A DNA stretch of 64,000 nucleotides, from assembly GCA_037176845.1 (NCBI GenBank), contig JAYKXP010000004.1:372001-436000 (forward strand), read 5' to 3'. Shown here piece by piece: positions 23,141 to 33,605 of this stretch (within the stretch, counting starts at the first letter, position 1; every line of letters begins with the position of its first letter). The position numbers and the translations under genes are program-made. The notes beneath the pieces were generated by a model. The model was not told where the DNA came from, did no database searches, and was given only the letters and a program-made list of their open reading frames with translations. The stretch comes from Paramarasmius palmivorus (Eukaryota > Basidiomycota > Agaricomycetes > Agaricales > Marasmiaceae).

Positions 23141-24775
23141 CTAGAGCTTCCCGCTCAAGTTCCTTGCTTCGTTGATAATCATGCCCGCTGCACCCATACC
23201 ACTGCCAACACACATACTTGTAACAAGAACCTTCTTGTTCTTCCTCCGCAACTCTGCTAATCCTGTAACAATTTGACGAGTACCGGCTGTGTCGATGGTT
23301 AGTATAAACTGGCAAAAGAACGTCAATGACCACATACTCATTCCGAGGGGATGGCTGATAGCAATAGCACCGCCGTTCGGGTTAATTTTTTCCATAGGTA
23401 CCTGGAGCTGCTCGACGCAGTAAGCAAATTGCGATGCGAATGCTTCATTAATCTAAAGAGGCATTAGAATTCGGCATCAAGTGTTCTCCGAGGAATCCTA
23501 CCTCGTAAACATCAACCTCTTCCTTCGACACGCCCACACTCTCAAGGAGTTTAGGGATGGCATATATCGGCGAAATACCCATATGTCTAGGCTCAACTCC
23601 AACGACCGAGCTAGCGACCCATTTACCCAGAATCTGCATGCCTTCGCGTTCTGCACGCTCTCTGGTCGTTAAAATACAAAGAGCTGCACCATCTCCTACA
23701 CCACTCGCGTTTCCAGCGGTAGTCGTAGCTGGACCCCAGTTGGGGAAGACAGCTTTTAAGCCAGCGAGACTTTCTTTAGTAACACCAGGTCGGATGGTAT
23801 CATCAATGGAGATAGTTGTACCACGGATGTTGATAGGCAGAATTTCTTCTGAAAAGATTCCGGATGCCTTTGCCTGCGGGCGCCGCGAAGTCACATTCGA
23901 TCAACGAGGCTGGAAACTTAGTGGTGATTACATACCTCGTTGGCACGCGTGTGAGAGATGAGAGCATATTCGTCCTGCTTTTCCCGCGAAACTTTGTAGG
24001 TCTCGGCGACCATTTCTGAAGTCCAACCCATTGCCTGTATGATTTCCATTTCATAAGAATCTTCGTGAGGAAGGTATATGTTCGCACCTGCACACAGTCA
24101 TGCGCTTCCGAATTCTGGTCGACAATTTGTGTGATTTCAGGTGTAGGCCGAGGACTGTAAGTGGACTTGTGAGAACAGGCTAACCTAGTAATTGTATAGT
24201 GACGTACTTGAGACTCATACTCTCCACACCTATTGCGAGACCAAGAGAGATTTCTCCAGATTGAATAGCATGGGCAATGTTACGAACAGCCATAAGTCCG
24301 GACGAGCACAGACGGTTCACGGTAGAGATGGGTACGGTGTGCGGAATTCCGGCAGCAAGTGCTGCTGCTCGCGATACATATAATGGGGAAGGCGGATGAC
24401 ACGTCCCTGTTCCACGGCTTAGGGAAATCCTTTTGTCAAAGGCTTCAAGGACGCACCGACACAGATATCGTCAATCTTGGACGGATCTAATTTGGTTTGC
24501 TCGAATGATGCCTAAAGAAGGAGAATTTAGTATACGCAGCGCACTTCGAGGATATCTTTTACAAGAAGCAACGCATGTAGCATTTCGTCCACGGGCGTGT
24601 CTTTCAATTGACCCTTCTTTGCACGTCCAACCGCGGTACGCTTCGCAAAAGTGATGACGACATCGTCAGGGTTCTTTTGGAGGATTGCAGATAGACCACG
24701 GGGGACACTAGAGCTTGCAGAACGCATAAGAAAGGGTCTTGAGCGAGAGATGATGGTGGAAGTTCTGGAGAACAT
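23141..24775 (-). CDS. 3-ketoacyl-CoA thiolase (acetyl-CoA acyltransferase)
   Basis: Minus-strand exons from 24775 to 23141 spell a full thiolase: DDVVITFAKRTAVGRAKKGQ near the N-terminus, the nucleophile region VNRLCSSGLMAVRNIAHAIQ (active-site Cys), GVESMS, TTAGNASGVGDGAALCI, the EINEAFASQFAYC motif, NPNGGAIAISHPLGMTGTRQ (catalytic His) and CVGSGMGAAGMI with the second Cys near the C-terminus. Most similar by eye to the peroxisomal ACAA1/POT1 type. Reaction: thiolytic cleavage of 3-ketoacyl-CoA in fatty-acid beta-oxidation. The N-terminus is Arg/Ser-rich and mitochondrion-like, whereas the C-terminus ends in SGKL, a PTS1-like tail, so location is unclear. Six or more introns. In tandem with NDUFA5, 136 bp upstream of the thiolase start. 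Confidence 0.9.
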
Positions 24776-24911
24776 TGTGGGAGGGAACTAGGGGTGTGCG
24801 ACGGGGTCGGGTTGGTCCGGTGACCAGGACGCTTATAGGGCATTTCAAGTATCCGAGATGGAAAGGATTTCTTCCGCAACGAATTATTGACCTCTATTTA
24901 CACACATAAGC

Positions 24912-25357
24912 TCATGTCGTCGACGTTACAGGGTATTCCCATTGTCCAGGCTCTGGTTTCTCTTCAAGGGGTTCCCATCTGTTGCAATTTTGTGAGCGGA
25001 AATATTAGGAAAAGAGTGGTGAAGTGCAGTTACTCACGCTTTCCATTCGGCCATCTTTCCAACCAACTGCAACTCGTCCTCGGCAATCTGCAGAGATTCT
25101 TCAATTTGACCCTCTTCTAGCTGCTTCTCTACTGTTGCAATGTCTCCGCTGGCGGCTTTGACGATGCTGAGTTTGCGTAATGTAAGAGCCTCTACGCCTT
25201 GGCGGTAAACGGAAGTGGGCGGTATGTTGTTGAGAGCAGATAATGTAGACTCGTAGACTTGAGTCAATGCTGGCAATGGATTGGGGTGAACAGCAAGGCC
25301 TGTGATGCCTGTCGTCGTTTTTATGGCTTGGAAAAGAGGGCGAGTGAGACGAAACAT
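24912..25357 (-). CDS. NADH:ubiquinone oxidoreductase (complex I) subunit NDUFA5-like
   Basis: Two exons (25038-25357 and 24912-24978) give 128 aa starting MFRLTRPLFQAIKTTTGITG. The pattern TTTGITGLAVHPNPLPALTQ, then YRQGVEALTLRKLSIVKAA and the C-terminal WEPLEEKPEPGQWEYP identifies the B13/NDUFA5 accessory subunit (the 29.9-kDa subunit group in fungi). It belongs to the matrix arm of mitochondrial complex I. An upstream in-frame ATG at 25372 would add five residues; 25357 was chosen because the family starts with the MFRLTRPL-like presequence. Its start codon is only 96 bp from that of the divergent mitochondrial ribosomal protein bL32m gene. Confidence 0.9.
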
Positions 25358-25453
25358 TTCGAGGACGAGCAAGGTGAACGTCCGGAAGAGAGTGCTGCTG
25401 TGTGAAATTTGCGAGTTACACTGCGTCTCTTCGCCTCTTCTTCCACTACAGCC
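25358..25453. promoter_or_regulatory. Compact bidirectional promoter, NDUFA5 / bL32m
   Basis: Only 96 bp separate the two divergent start codons (minus 25357, plus 25454). Both transcripts' leaders and core promoters must lie in, or overlap, this interval or the neighbouring coding regions. No TATA box is visible. Shared regulation of two mitochondrial proteins is an inference from the layout. Confidence 0.6.
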
Positions 25454-25844
25454 ATGTTTGCAGCTTTGAGAGCACCCTTGCTCTCTTCGTCCTTCTCTTT
25501 TCTCCCCATTGCGAGGTCAAATGCTGCCCCATTCCAAATTCCTTCAATTTCCTCGCTCCTAGAAGAACTATTCCCCCGAATTCTCCTCGCGGTTCCCAAG
25601 AAAAAAGTCTCTCATTCGCGGAAAGCAATGCGAGCTGCAAACAAGGGTTTGAAGGATAAACAAAGCAAGGCTGTTCAATCTACAGTCTATTGCACCTACT
25701 AACTAGTTCTCTCGCGTAGATATTGTCAACTGCCCGGGATGCGGGTCACCTAAACTAGCACATCACCTCTGCGAAAACTGCTACGGATTTCTGCGTAGGA
25801 TGTGGAGAGCGGCCAAGGGAGATGATAAACACACTATTGCATGA
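25454..25844 (+). CDS. MRPL32: Mitochondrial large-subunit ribosomal protein bL32m
   Basis: Exons 25454-25664 and 25720-25844 encode 111 aa. The N-terminus is a Leu/Ser/Arg-rich presequence (MFAALRAPLLSSSFSFLPIA). The mature part starts near the conserved PKKKVSHSRKAMRAANKGLK, then NIVNCPGCGSPKLAHHLCEN and C with the paired CxxC zinc ligands, and GFLRRMWR. In other species the presequence is removed by the m-AAA protease. The intron has no GT at the position needed to keep the frame; the only junction giving the conserved DKQNIVNCP is a GC donor (AAA|GCAAGG) with acceptor CGTAG, so this looks like a GC-AG intron. A TACTAAC-like branch sequence lies near 25697. Confidence 0.88.
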
Positions 25845-26216
25845 CTTATATACGTGCGTGTGTCTTGACTTGATTCCCGTCAACTTGTGCTAATGTCTAT
25901 CATAGTTTCCTTGTAATTCTATCATAGCATATAACCCTGGCTAACATCTTTGCTTTGACTACACACATTCAAAACGCGTGTTATAGACCAAAATCAGGTT
26001 AATTCGAAGATTCGACGATACTACTTTCCTGAACACTGAACTGTGACGAAGGACTCTACAGCTCTCAACAAAGCAATATACATTCGAAAGCAGCTAAGAT
26101 AACAGGTATAGAATGCGTATGAACGAGTAATTATACTACAATATTTGAACATATTCCAAGATAGATGTGAAACCCAAGAAAGTCCTATATGCAACCGTGA
26201 TTGTGGGAAGACAGTC
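25845..26216. other. Convergent intergenic region
   Basis: About 370 bp between the stop codons of bL32m (plus) and the SRA-YDG gene (minus). AT-rich, with no supported gene; presumably both 3' UTRs. The minus open frame 26021-26269 overlaps the 3' end of the SRA gene in another frame and is not coding. Confidence 0.5.
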
Positions 26217-27774
26217 CTAGTCGTCCACCTCTTCCTTCGTCTCTGCAGGCTCGACCTCGCTCTCCGCACGCGACTCTCCTTCGGCTTCTGAATCTTCGTT
26301 TTCGTCGTCCCCGTCGTCCTTGACTGGTAGCGGCGGTTGGTTTGGAAGGCGCTAGTTTGAAGAAAGTTGTTATAGCTCTCTAAACCAACAGATTCACAAC
26401 ACTCACCTTGAATGCAAACTTGCAGACTTTATATCCTTTGGAGTTGAGGCCCTTCTCCATCCAAACCTGGAAATCGTTTAGTAGAGTGACGGTCGAAGTT
26501 AAGGTTTCGGATGTACCTTCTCGACGACGTAGAGTCCGTCATAGCGATACCTAGAGACAGTGAGATCGAAAATAAAGTGGTAGCTTGTTGAATACTCACC
26601 CTTCGTAAGGTGCGTAACGAGAATCAAGTTTATACCCTCTTATGACGCGTACAGGCTTCTTGGTCTCAGACGACACCTTTCTGAAAATCAGCGCCGGTTG
26701 ATATTTCGAAGTGATACCCTCAATCACCTTGAGCGCTCTGTTACGCTATAGCATTTATGAGCAATAATTTTGACCATGAAAGATGGCAAGACTTACATGG
26801 TCATCGAAAGACTGGTCAAAACTCTGGGGGGCAGTACGGAGCTGTCAGTTGACGGTTAGCTCACAATAGGATAGTTAAAGATGAAAATAGCATGTTACAT
26901 TCTTAGGCGCCGTCTTTGTCCCTTTTAGGTCTCTTCCACCTGATAGATATACCACATAAGAGGAAACTTTCGCATAATGGGAAAACTGTGAACGAACCAG
27001 AGCCTGTGTAGGTGCTGCGACCAATGTCAGAAAACAAAGATGTAAGAAGCTGAAAGACTCACAAAGCATAACCCTCGTCAACGTCGTCCTCGTATCCGCC
27101 ACTGAGAGCAACGCTATACGCACCCTCTGTGCCTCCTGAAATACCAGCAACAAAGGGACTAAAAGAAGGCGCAATTTAGATACGAGGATTGTGATTAAGA
27201 AAAACACCACTTGCGCATGAATAGCGTCGACGCTACACTGCTCTCTGGTCTCCCACCAAGTACCAACTGCAACCCCAGGAATGCTTCCAAAGACTTTCCT
27301 ACAGCACAGACACACGTAAGGAAAAGTGGTACGACTAAGTTGAAAATAACTCACGGATCGTGGACTCGTCTACCATTCAACCCCCCTTGCGGACCAGTAT
27401 TTCCCTTCTTTTTAATGCCAGCTTTCACTGAAACTGGCTCTGGATCATCAATGATTTTCTCTGATTTGTAGTCGACAACCTTCCCCGAATTTCGCGTGCT
27501 TCGACGAAGGCCACCCGTATCGCTGGAGGCTACCGTTCGAGATGCTTTTGGAGGAGGAGGCGTTGAATCAGAATCTTCCTCTTCTACGGGTGCTTTTCTC
27601 TTCTTCGAAGCTTTCGGTTGACGCTGTTGTTTTGGTTCAATAAAAGGTTTGTCGAGACCAAGCGCCTTGAGCATTGCTCGGTTTCTGAGAACATAACGAT
27701 AAGTAAAACATCAAAAAAGATGGTCACACATGCCTTGCAATATTCTGGGCACGTTGATCTTCGTAGGACACCAT
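26217..27774 (-). CDS. SRA-YDG domain protein
   Basis: The minus-strand reading starts MVSYEDQRAQNIAR. A Lys/Ser/Pro-rich linker with KKRKAP (nuclear signal-like) leads to an SRA-YDG domain in small exons: VFGSIPGVAVGTWWETREQC, then HAPFVAGISGG, AYSVALSGGYEDDVDEG, YTGSGGRD, LRTAPQSFDQSFD, ALKVS, PVRVIRGYKLDSRYAPYEGY, and RYDGLYVVEK (the YDG motif), followed by VWMEKGLNSKGYKVCKFAF. It ends in an acidic Glu/Asp tail. The SRA fold of UHRF1 and plant SUVH proteins binds (hemi)methylated cytosine. Here there is no RING, PHD, UBL or SET domain, so it is a stand-alone reader. Known function in fungi is unclear. The first intron donor appears to be GC (see findings). Total about 330-340 aa. Confidence 0.85.
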
Positions 27775-28138
27775 GATTGAGGACTGAGCAGAGACCGCGT
27801 CAACGCGTCAAGGAAGTGGTCAAGAGCCAAGTTGTTTTGTCACGATCATCTGACCCCGCGTATGTGACGCTCGCTTGCCTTTCTCAGTTCTCAGTTTGAA
27901 AGAAGTACCCTCAATTCAAACGTTCCAGAATCCGCGATACATGATATATTAGTATGTTTTATACATAAGATCCAGGGCGTAAACGTTTGACATGCTACGA
28001 CAAACACACGCTCATAAAATGAAAGAAATCCGGTCAGAAGGTTCGACTCAGATTAAGGAATGTGAAGAATCCACGTCGTAATAAACCCATACGCCCATTA
28101 AAGTTCCAGAAAAAAAGTCCATCAGTAAAACCGGTGGT
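27775..28138. other. Intergenic region between SRA-YDG start and SEC9 stop
   Basis: About 360 bp holding the promoter of the SRA-YDG gene and the 3' UTR of SEC9 (both on the minus strand). No additional gene or clear element was seen. Confidence 0.45.
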
Positions 28139-29359
28139 TTACTTGATCTTCTTGAGCTATAACATGGAATCCGTTAGCGACAACGAAGCGACAACAATAA
28201 TCAAATAAAAATCAGCTCTCACCCTTTCAGTGTTACGGAAGATTCTGTTGTCAAGAGAGACAGTCTTCTGTTCGATATTGTCGATACGCTTGTTCTGGCT
28301 GTCGAGCTCCTGTCCCATGGCTGAACCGAGAGCCTTCAACCTTTTGGTGACCTCAGAAATCTCGTCAAGGTTGTTGTCGATTTCGTCCTCTAGCTCATCG
28401 TCAGATGCAGTAGCTTCGAACTGGAAGCGTTTTCTCTGTTCTTTCCTGGCTGACTGAGACTGGGCAGAGCGGAAACGCCCACTGCCCTCGCCATCGTCTT
28501 GCCCATAAGTTTGAGCGCGTCCCAAACGGTTCTGAGTTTCCCGAACATCTATCATAGCTTTCTCCCTTTCCTGGCGCTCTTCTTCGTATCGCTCCTGAAC
28601 TTTGGCCTCGCGTGCAGCACGCTTAGCATCCTTGTTGAATACGATGACTGGACGGAAGATGGAACGATTGAGTTGTTTAAGCTCGTCGGTCTTGTCATCG
28701 GCACGCTGAGAGTGACCCTTGGAAACGTCCAAGTGACGTTCGGTGTTCGCAAGGCGTTCTAAAGCAGCGCTGAGTATCGAAAGGAGGCATTGAAACAACA
28801 TAAACAAACCTGACTGATCTCCCAGTCGACCCAAAGTGTTCCTTGCTGTCTCTTCGGCTTCACGAGCCATTCGTAAAGCATTTCGAGTGGAACTGGCACT
28901 CTCCTGCTTGACGAACCTAGTCTGCTGTTTAATTCCTTCGACGTCTTCGTCATTTTCTTCTCCTGGTGCAGGTTCCCTACCAAGGTCGGGACCATCGAAA
29001 AAGCGACCGGATCCTGCCGAGCGCTGTGGGTTATATCCACTGAATAATTCGTTGCGGTCGGATTCTAACGCAGTGTTGCCACCTCCACGAGAGTAGGCAT
29101 CGCCGACGCCGTTGCTTCTGCTGTACTTGTCTCGAACGGAGTCGTCGTACTCGTAGTTGCCGTATGGATCTTTCTTTTGTGTATTATATCGAGAGGTTGC
29201 ATAAGGGTCACCGTCACGACTGGGAATGTAAGTGTTTGCGTTTGAGACACGGGGAGTAGGACGAGGGGAAGTGCTGTTAGAACCAGGGGCCCTCGCGGGT
29301 GCAGCAGATTCCACCGGTGGAATCAAAGGCTTGTCGGCATTACGACGAAAGAAAGACAT
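28139..29359 (-). CDS. SEC9: t-SNARE Sec9/SNAP-25 family protein
   Basis: Start MSFFRRNADKPLIPPVESAA at 29359. A disordered Tyr/Asp/Arg-rich N-terminus, with repeated DPYxxY-like stretches, is followed by two SNARE helices typical of Sec9/SNAP-25. The first, TRNALRMAREAEETARNTLG, is broken by an in-frame-open intron at about 28761-28811 and resumes ERLANTERHLDVSKGHSQRA. The second is LDEISEVTKRLKALGSAMGQ, then ELDSQNKRIDNIEQKTVSLD. The last exon (LKKIK, stop at 28139) is reached through a second intron. Both helices contain the zero-layer Gln (LGDQS..., MGQELDSQ). Role: Qbc-SNARE for fusion of secretory vesicles at the plasma membrane. No Cys-rich palmitoylation loop was noticed, as in yeast Sec9. 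Confidence 0.9.
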
Positions 29360-29622
29360 AATGAAAAGGCTGGAAGAAGATGAAGATGAAAAGTGAATGA
29401 GCTGGCGCAAGTATAAATGAGGAATCCATTTCGCCTAACGATTCGCTGTCACTATCACACAGCCCCTAAGCCGTCTCACAAAAAGCTGTGTACTGACAAA
29501 AAGAAATCTAGTTGAACATATAGCATATATACGACGAGGTGATACAGAACAGGAGATACTTAGAATGCATACATAAACAATGCTTCCTATAAGAGATCCA
29601 ATAATCTTCAGATATACAAAAT

Positions 29623-32600
29623 TTACGACCATGGGAATAGTCCTGCTTGACTATCCTGACCTGATCTGCTTTTCTGCATCTGTAACGAAAGCGGTTAGCG
29701 GTCAACAGTATGCCGGGCGAATAAGAACGGGTACCTCAACATCCATAACATATTTTGACTCAAGCAGGGCGCTGATATGGGGGCGTTCGGGATAGTTGTA
29801 GTCGGATGTAGCCCGACACTGTGCTTGGCATTGGGTTGTACTAGTAATAAATCTGCCCATCATATTGAACTTTCCCCAATGCACTTTCGTAGGGTCTGAA
29901 GAGTTAAAATCATCATTGCCCTCGTGTGCACGAATCAAATCGGACATGTGCACCTCACTAATAAGAGGGTGCAAATGAGTAGACGTAATCTCAAAGAGAA
30001 GAAACACGCACAGTGCGGGTATACAAGCGCCTTTGGTATTCCTCAAAGCCAGACGGTATGCACGATGTGCGCGAATGTGTTGCAGCAAAACGTCCCATGA
30101 TTGGAGGTTTTTCGCTTGCTCTGGTGATTTGACCCTGAACCGCTCCATCGTTGGATCATCTGGTAAAGTCGCCCCATTGATACCAGCTACAAACGCACGG
30201 AGTGCAGAGTAATTGTTCAATGCTCGCAAGCGCTGAGCAATCTCGACGAGTTTCTCAATTTGCTTAGCGCGCTGTCTGACATTGTCATGGCATAGAATGA
30301 GAGAACAGACCCTGTAAAGTCCACGTCAGGCACCTGTAGAAACATAAAACTGATCACGAAGACTGACCAGTCTGCAAGGTGATTCGAAACCTGATTGAAA
30401 CGAGCGATAGGATCAGTCTCCGGGTCCTTCCTTCCCGAAACAAATGTATATTGCAGCCAGTGCCTCGGCTTCAACAACGTGAGTTGATATAGGATACGAG
30501 AAGATGAGGAAGCTTACCTCGATATCTAGGAATAACTTGGTCTCGATCCTAGTAATCTCTTGAGCAATTTCTTCCGAGTCGGTGTTGTTAACCTCATTGG
30601 CGAGCTTAACCAGTTCTCTCAGTTGCTGCTTCGGGGCGATATCTAGTGAATCTGGGTCTGAGTTGCTTGATGCTGCAGAGCTTTGGAATAAGGATCTGGC
30701 GCTTAGGGGCAGACTAGACTTGCGCTCTCTCGCGTGAGCACCCGTAGATTTGGGTTTTGGAGGCGACGAAACCACTGGCTGCGGTCTGATCTCGGACTTG
30801 ATACTCTCGTCGTCTTCCTCAAGCATGCTATACGAATCGTCGCTCTCGTCTGCAGAATCGTCAATCTTGAGAGCCCAACCTGCATCTTTATCGACCAGCG
30901 TGGGAAGGAGCTCGAGGAATGGGAGGAAATCTGAACCATAGTGAAGTAGGTAGGTCTTGGAAATGATTGACTTGATGAGCGCAGACAGCGCTCCGGCTGT
31001 TCCTCGAACGGAAAAGTCGTGGGGATAATCCTTCATCCATAATTCCAACAGATGGCAGATCCTAAAGGCATGTAAGAAATATGTAAATGAAGTGTGGCTA
31101 TCTCAACGTCTTACCGCATCTGAGCATAACACGCAAAGATCGGGTCACCAGAAGGATTGTCTAGCTGGCGCATGCGTTTCTGCATAGCCAACAAAACACT
31201 CCTTGGACTTGCAAAACGCCGATACGTTAAAAGGAAATGTGTGATATACGTCGGGTCTTTCATTTTCGTTAGCAACTCACATAAGTTAATATCTAATCGG
31301 CGTACTTACCATCACCGCTTACTGCCAGGAACAGTAATTTATCCAACAGTTCGTCCAGGGTTGCCCACTGTGCAGAACGTCTAAAAAGATCGATTTCAGC
31401 ATGAGCGCTGATGCCACAGCGAACGACACCTACGACTCTTTTTCCTTGGGTTCCACTTTCTCATTATTCGGACGGTCACCATTGGCAGAAGAAGGTGCAG
31501 CATGTTGTGACTCATGTAAAGAATCAACACTATTGGAACGCATGGTGATCGCTTTTGCATTGGGTACGTCAGACTCGGTGATTTGAGATTCTCGCATCCT
31601 CGACTTCTCTTGTTCCGAAATGAAATCACCAGTCGATCGAACTCGAGAAGGAGAAGTGGGAGCGTTTAACTGCTCATGTACAGGTACAGGATTCCGTTGA
31701 GGATGCATTGCAGGAGAGGCTTGACTGGTAGTGGGAACCGTTGGTGTGGCTGTCCTGGATCCATCGACCGAGGGTAGAGGGTGAGGTGAAGCCAAAATAT
31801 CGGGAGATGCCGGATTACGATTATCTTCAAACCTGTTCCTCGACGAGCCTACAAAGAACAGCCTGAGTGCGTCACTCATGAAACAAAAGACGAATGGAAG
31901 ATCTTACGGCGATCGCGCACAACAGCTTTCAAGATCCAGTCGAATGAACGCTTCATCTTCTCTCGGCCCCCTTCACCCGAACTGACCTCGACGAGCCCAG
32001 CATCGTAATTGTGCAGGACTTCTGCGGCAGTTTCTGGATCAACTTGGCGTTCCAAATCCGATTTACATGCGAGCACAATGACTGGTAGCTGAAGGTTACG
32101 ATAACCTCCTGAATAAACGATGAAAAAGGCTGTTCATTAATGAGATAAGAGACTCACGAAGAAGATCCTCGACTGGCGTAAACGAGGACATCACAGAAGC
32201 ATCATAGCAGATAATCACACCATCTACTTTGAGAGCTTCGGGTAAATTGTCAACAGGGGAGATGGAAGATTCTAGCATCGAGTCTGTAATGTCCACCTCT
32301 ATAACATAGAGGGGGCAGTCCGAGCCATCTTCCTGAGCTAAACGGCCTACACGCCGTGTGTCTAGAATATTGTCAGCCAAATACGGACGCGGTTTGCAGC
32401 TGAGCACTCACAGCGGATCGATGAACTGGCGCCCGGTAAAGATGCACTCGGCTCAGAAAGTTCATAGTTCTTGAGACCTCTGCGTATCGCAACGGATTTG
32501 CCACAACCGGCTGTCCCAACTACAACTAGAGTGACGGCTTGGTTTTGATCGGTCTGTGGAATTTGTTAGAATCAGTTCCACCCACGACAAAAAAACATAA

Positions 32601-33394
32601 CTCACGGCGGTATGTGTATTGATGTGCATACGTCTTCCAGAGCTGGGTGCGTATACTCCCAAGCTCCCACTCCTCGTCCGTCCGGAAACTACAGCTGCCT
32701 GCCTCGGAATTGATTGTAGTGATTGGGATTGTGTTATAGACCGACCCTCTTGAGTACTCGAACTAGTGGAAGCAGTCATAATACTGCTCATACTGGAAGT
32801 CGTACTAAGGGTTGGGGTACGTGAGGGTAAGGGTAATTCTCCACCGCGCAGAAAAGACCGAGCGTGGTCTTGTCCTTTAAGAGAGGTATGTTTAAACCGG
32901 TCAATAATGATATCGGACCGTTCCACATCGGAATCTCCAGCTATAGAAGACTGATAGCCGTCTCTGACTGAGCTTATACTCGAGCCCCTTCCTCTAGTAT
33001 TCCCGAGGTACTGATCACCAAGAGCCTTTCTGAAACCTGATACTAATCCTCGGGGCGGTTCCAACGCCGAGCCTGTGTTTCCTCTGTTTGGCCGGGTAGT
33101 AACACTGGGATGAGGTTCGCGAGGGTAGTGAACGAATGAGTCGACTGAGACTGATTTTCGAAGACCGCCCTGGGGTTGGGGAGATAAGAGCGAGGTCGGA
33201 CTGGTCATGGGAATTGGACTATCGAAATCGACTGCAGAGGGAGTTGAGATGGCTGTTAAAAATGATTCTTTGGATGCAAAAGAAGGCGCTGGAGACCTAG
33301 GAGCATCCCTAATGTCGGCATGAATGGTAAGTGTATGTGAGTCGGTGTGGATGGTATCTGGTAACGGGGGGTTCTGGTCCACAGGAAGCGCCAT
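29623..33394 (-). CDS. RasGEF with N-terminal GTPase-like domain
   Basis: Start MALPVDQNPPLPD at 33394; roughly 1,050-1,100 aa after removal of about ten introns. N-terminal ~270 residues are Ser/Arg-rich. Next is a P-loop domain: AVTLVVVGTAGCGKSVAIRR (Walker A / G1), DCPLYVIEVDITDS, VDGVIICYDASV and LPVIVLACKSDLERQVDP, the last occupying the place of the NKxD (G4) motif but with Cys for Asn. A Ser/Pro linker leads to RasGEF_N (DPTYITHFLLTYRRFASPRS) and the catalytic CDC25-homology domain (PRHWLQYTFVSGR, FNQVSNHLADW, RAKQIEKLVEIAQRL, LNNYSALRAFVAGINGA, HMSDLIRAHEGNDDF, VHWGKFNMMGRF). It ends ...GLFPWS. Likely activates Ras or Rap-type GTPases. Divergent from the SurE-like gene. Confidence 0.88.
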
Positions 33395-33605
33395 ATCGTC
33401 GTCGTAAAAAGAGGTCGTGAGCAATGCGAGAAGAGAATAAAAACAAGAGACAGAGAAAGAGAAATAGTAATGGTACAAGAAAAAGCCTGGTCGAGAGACT
33501 TTTCAGAGACAGGGTATTTGGTCGGATGATGGTAGTCTCCAAGTCACTGCCAGACCGAGATGTCTCGCTGCACCTGTGACACTCAGGCGCCTGCTTCCGT
33601 TTCTC
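33395..33605. promoter_or_regulatory. Divergent promoter, RasGEF / SurE-like gene
   Basis: 211 bp between start codons at 33394 (minus) and 33606 (plus). CT-rich on the minus strand near 33420-33480, as is common in fungal core promoters. No TATA box was seen. Confidence 0.45.

Noticed and set aside
30201..31048. Possibility that RasGEF_N and CDC25 parts are two genes
   Set aside because: The frame continues through phase-matched introns from the GTPase-like domain to the catalytic end, with no start, stop or promoter between them.
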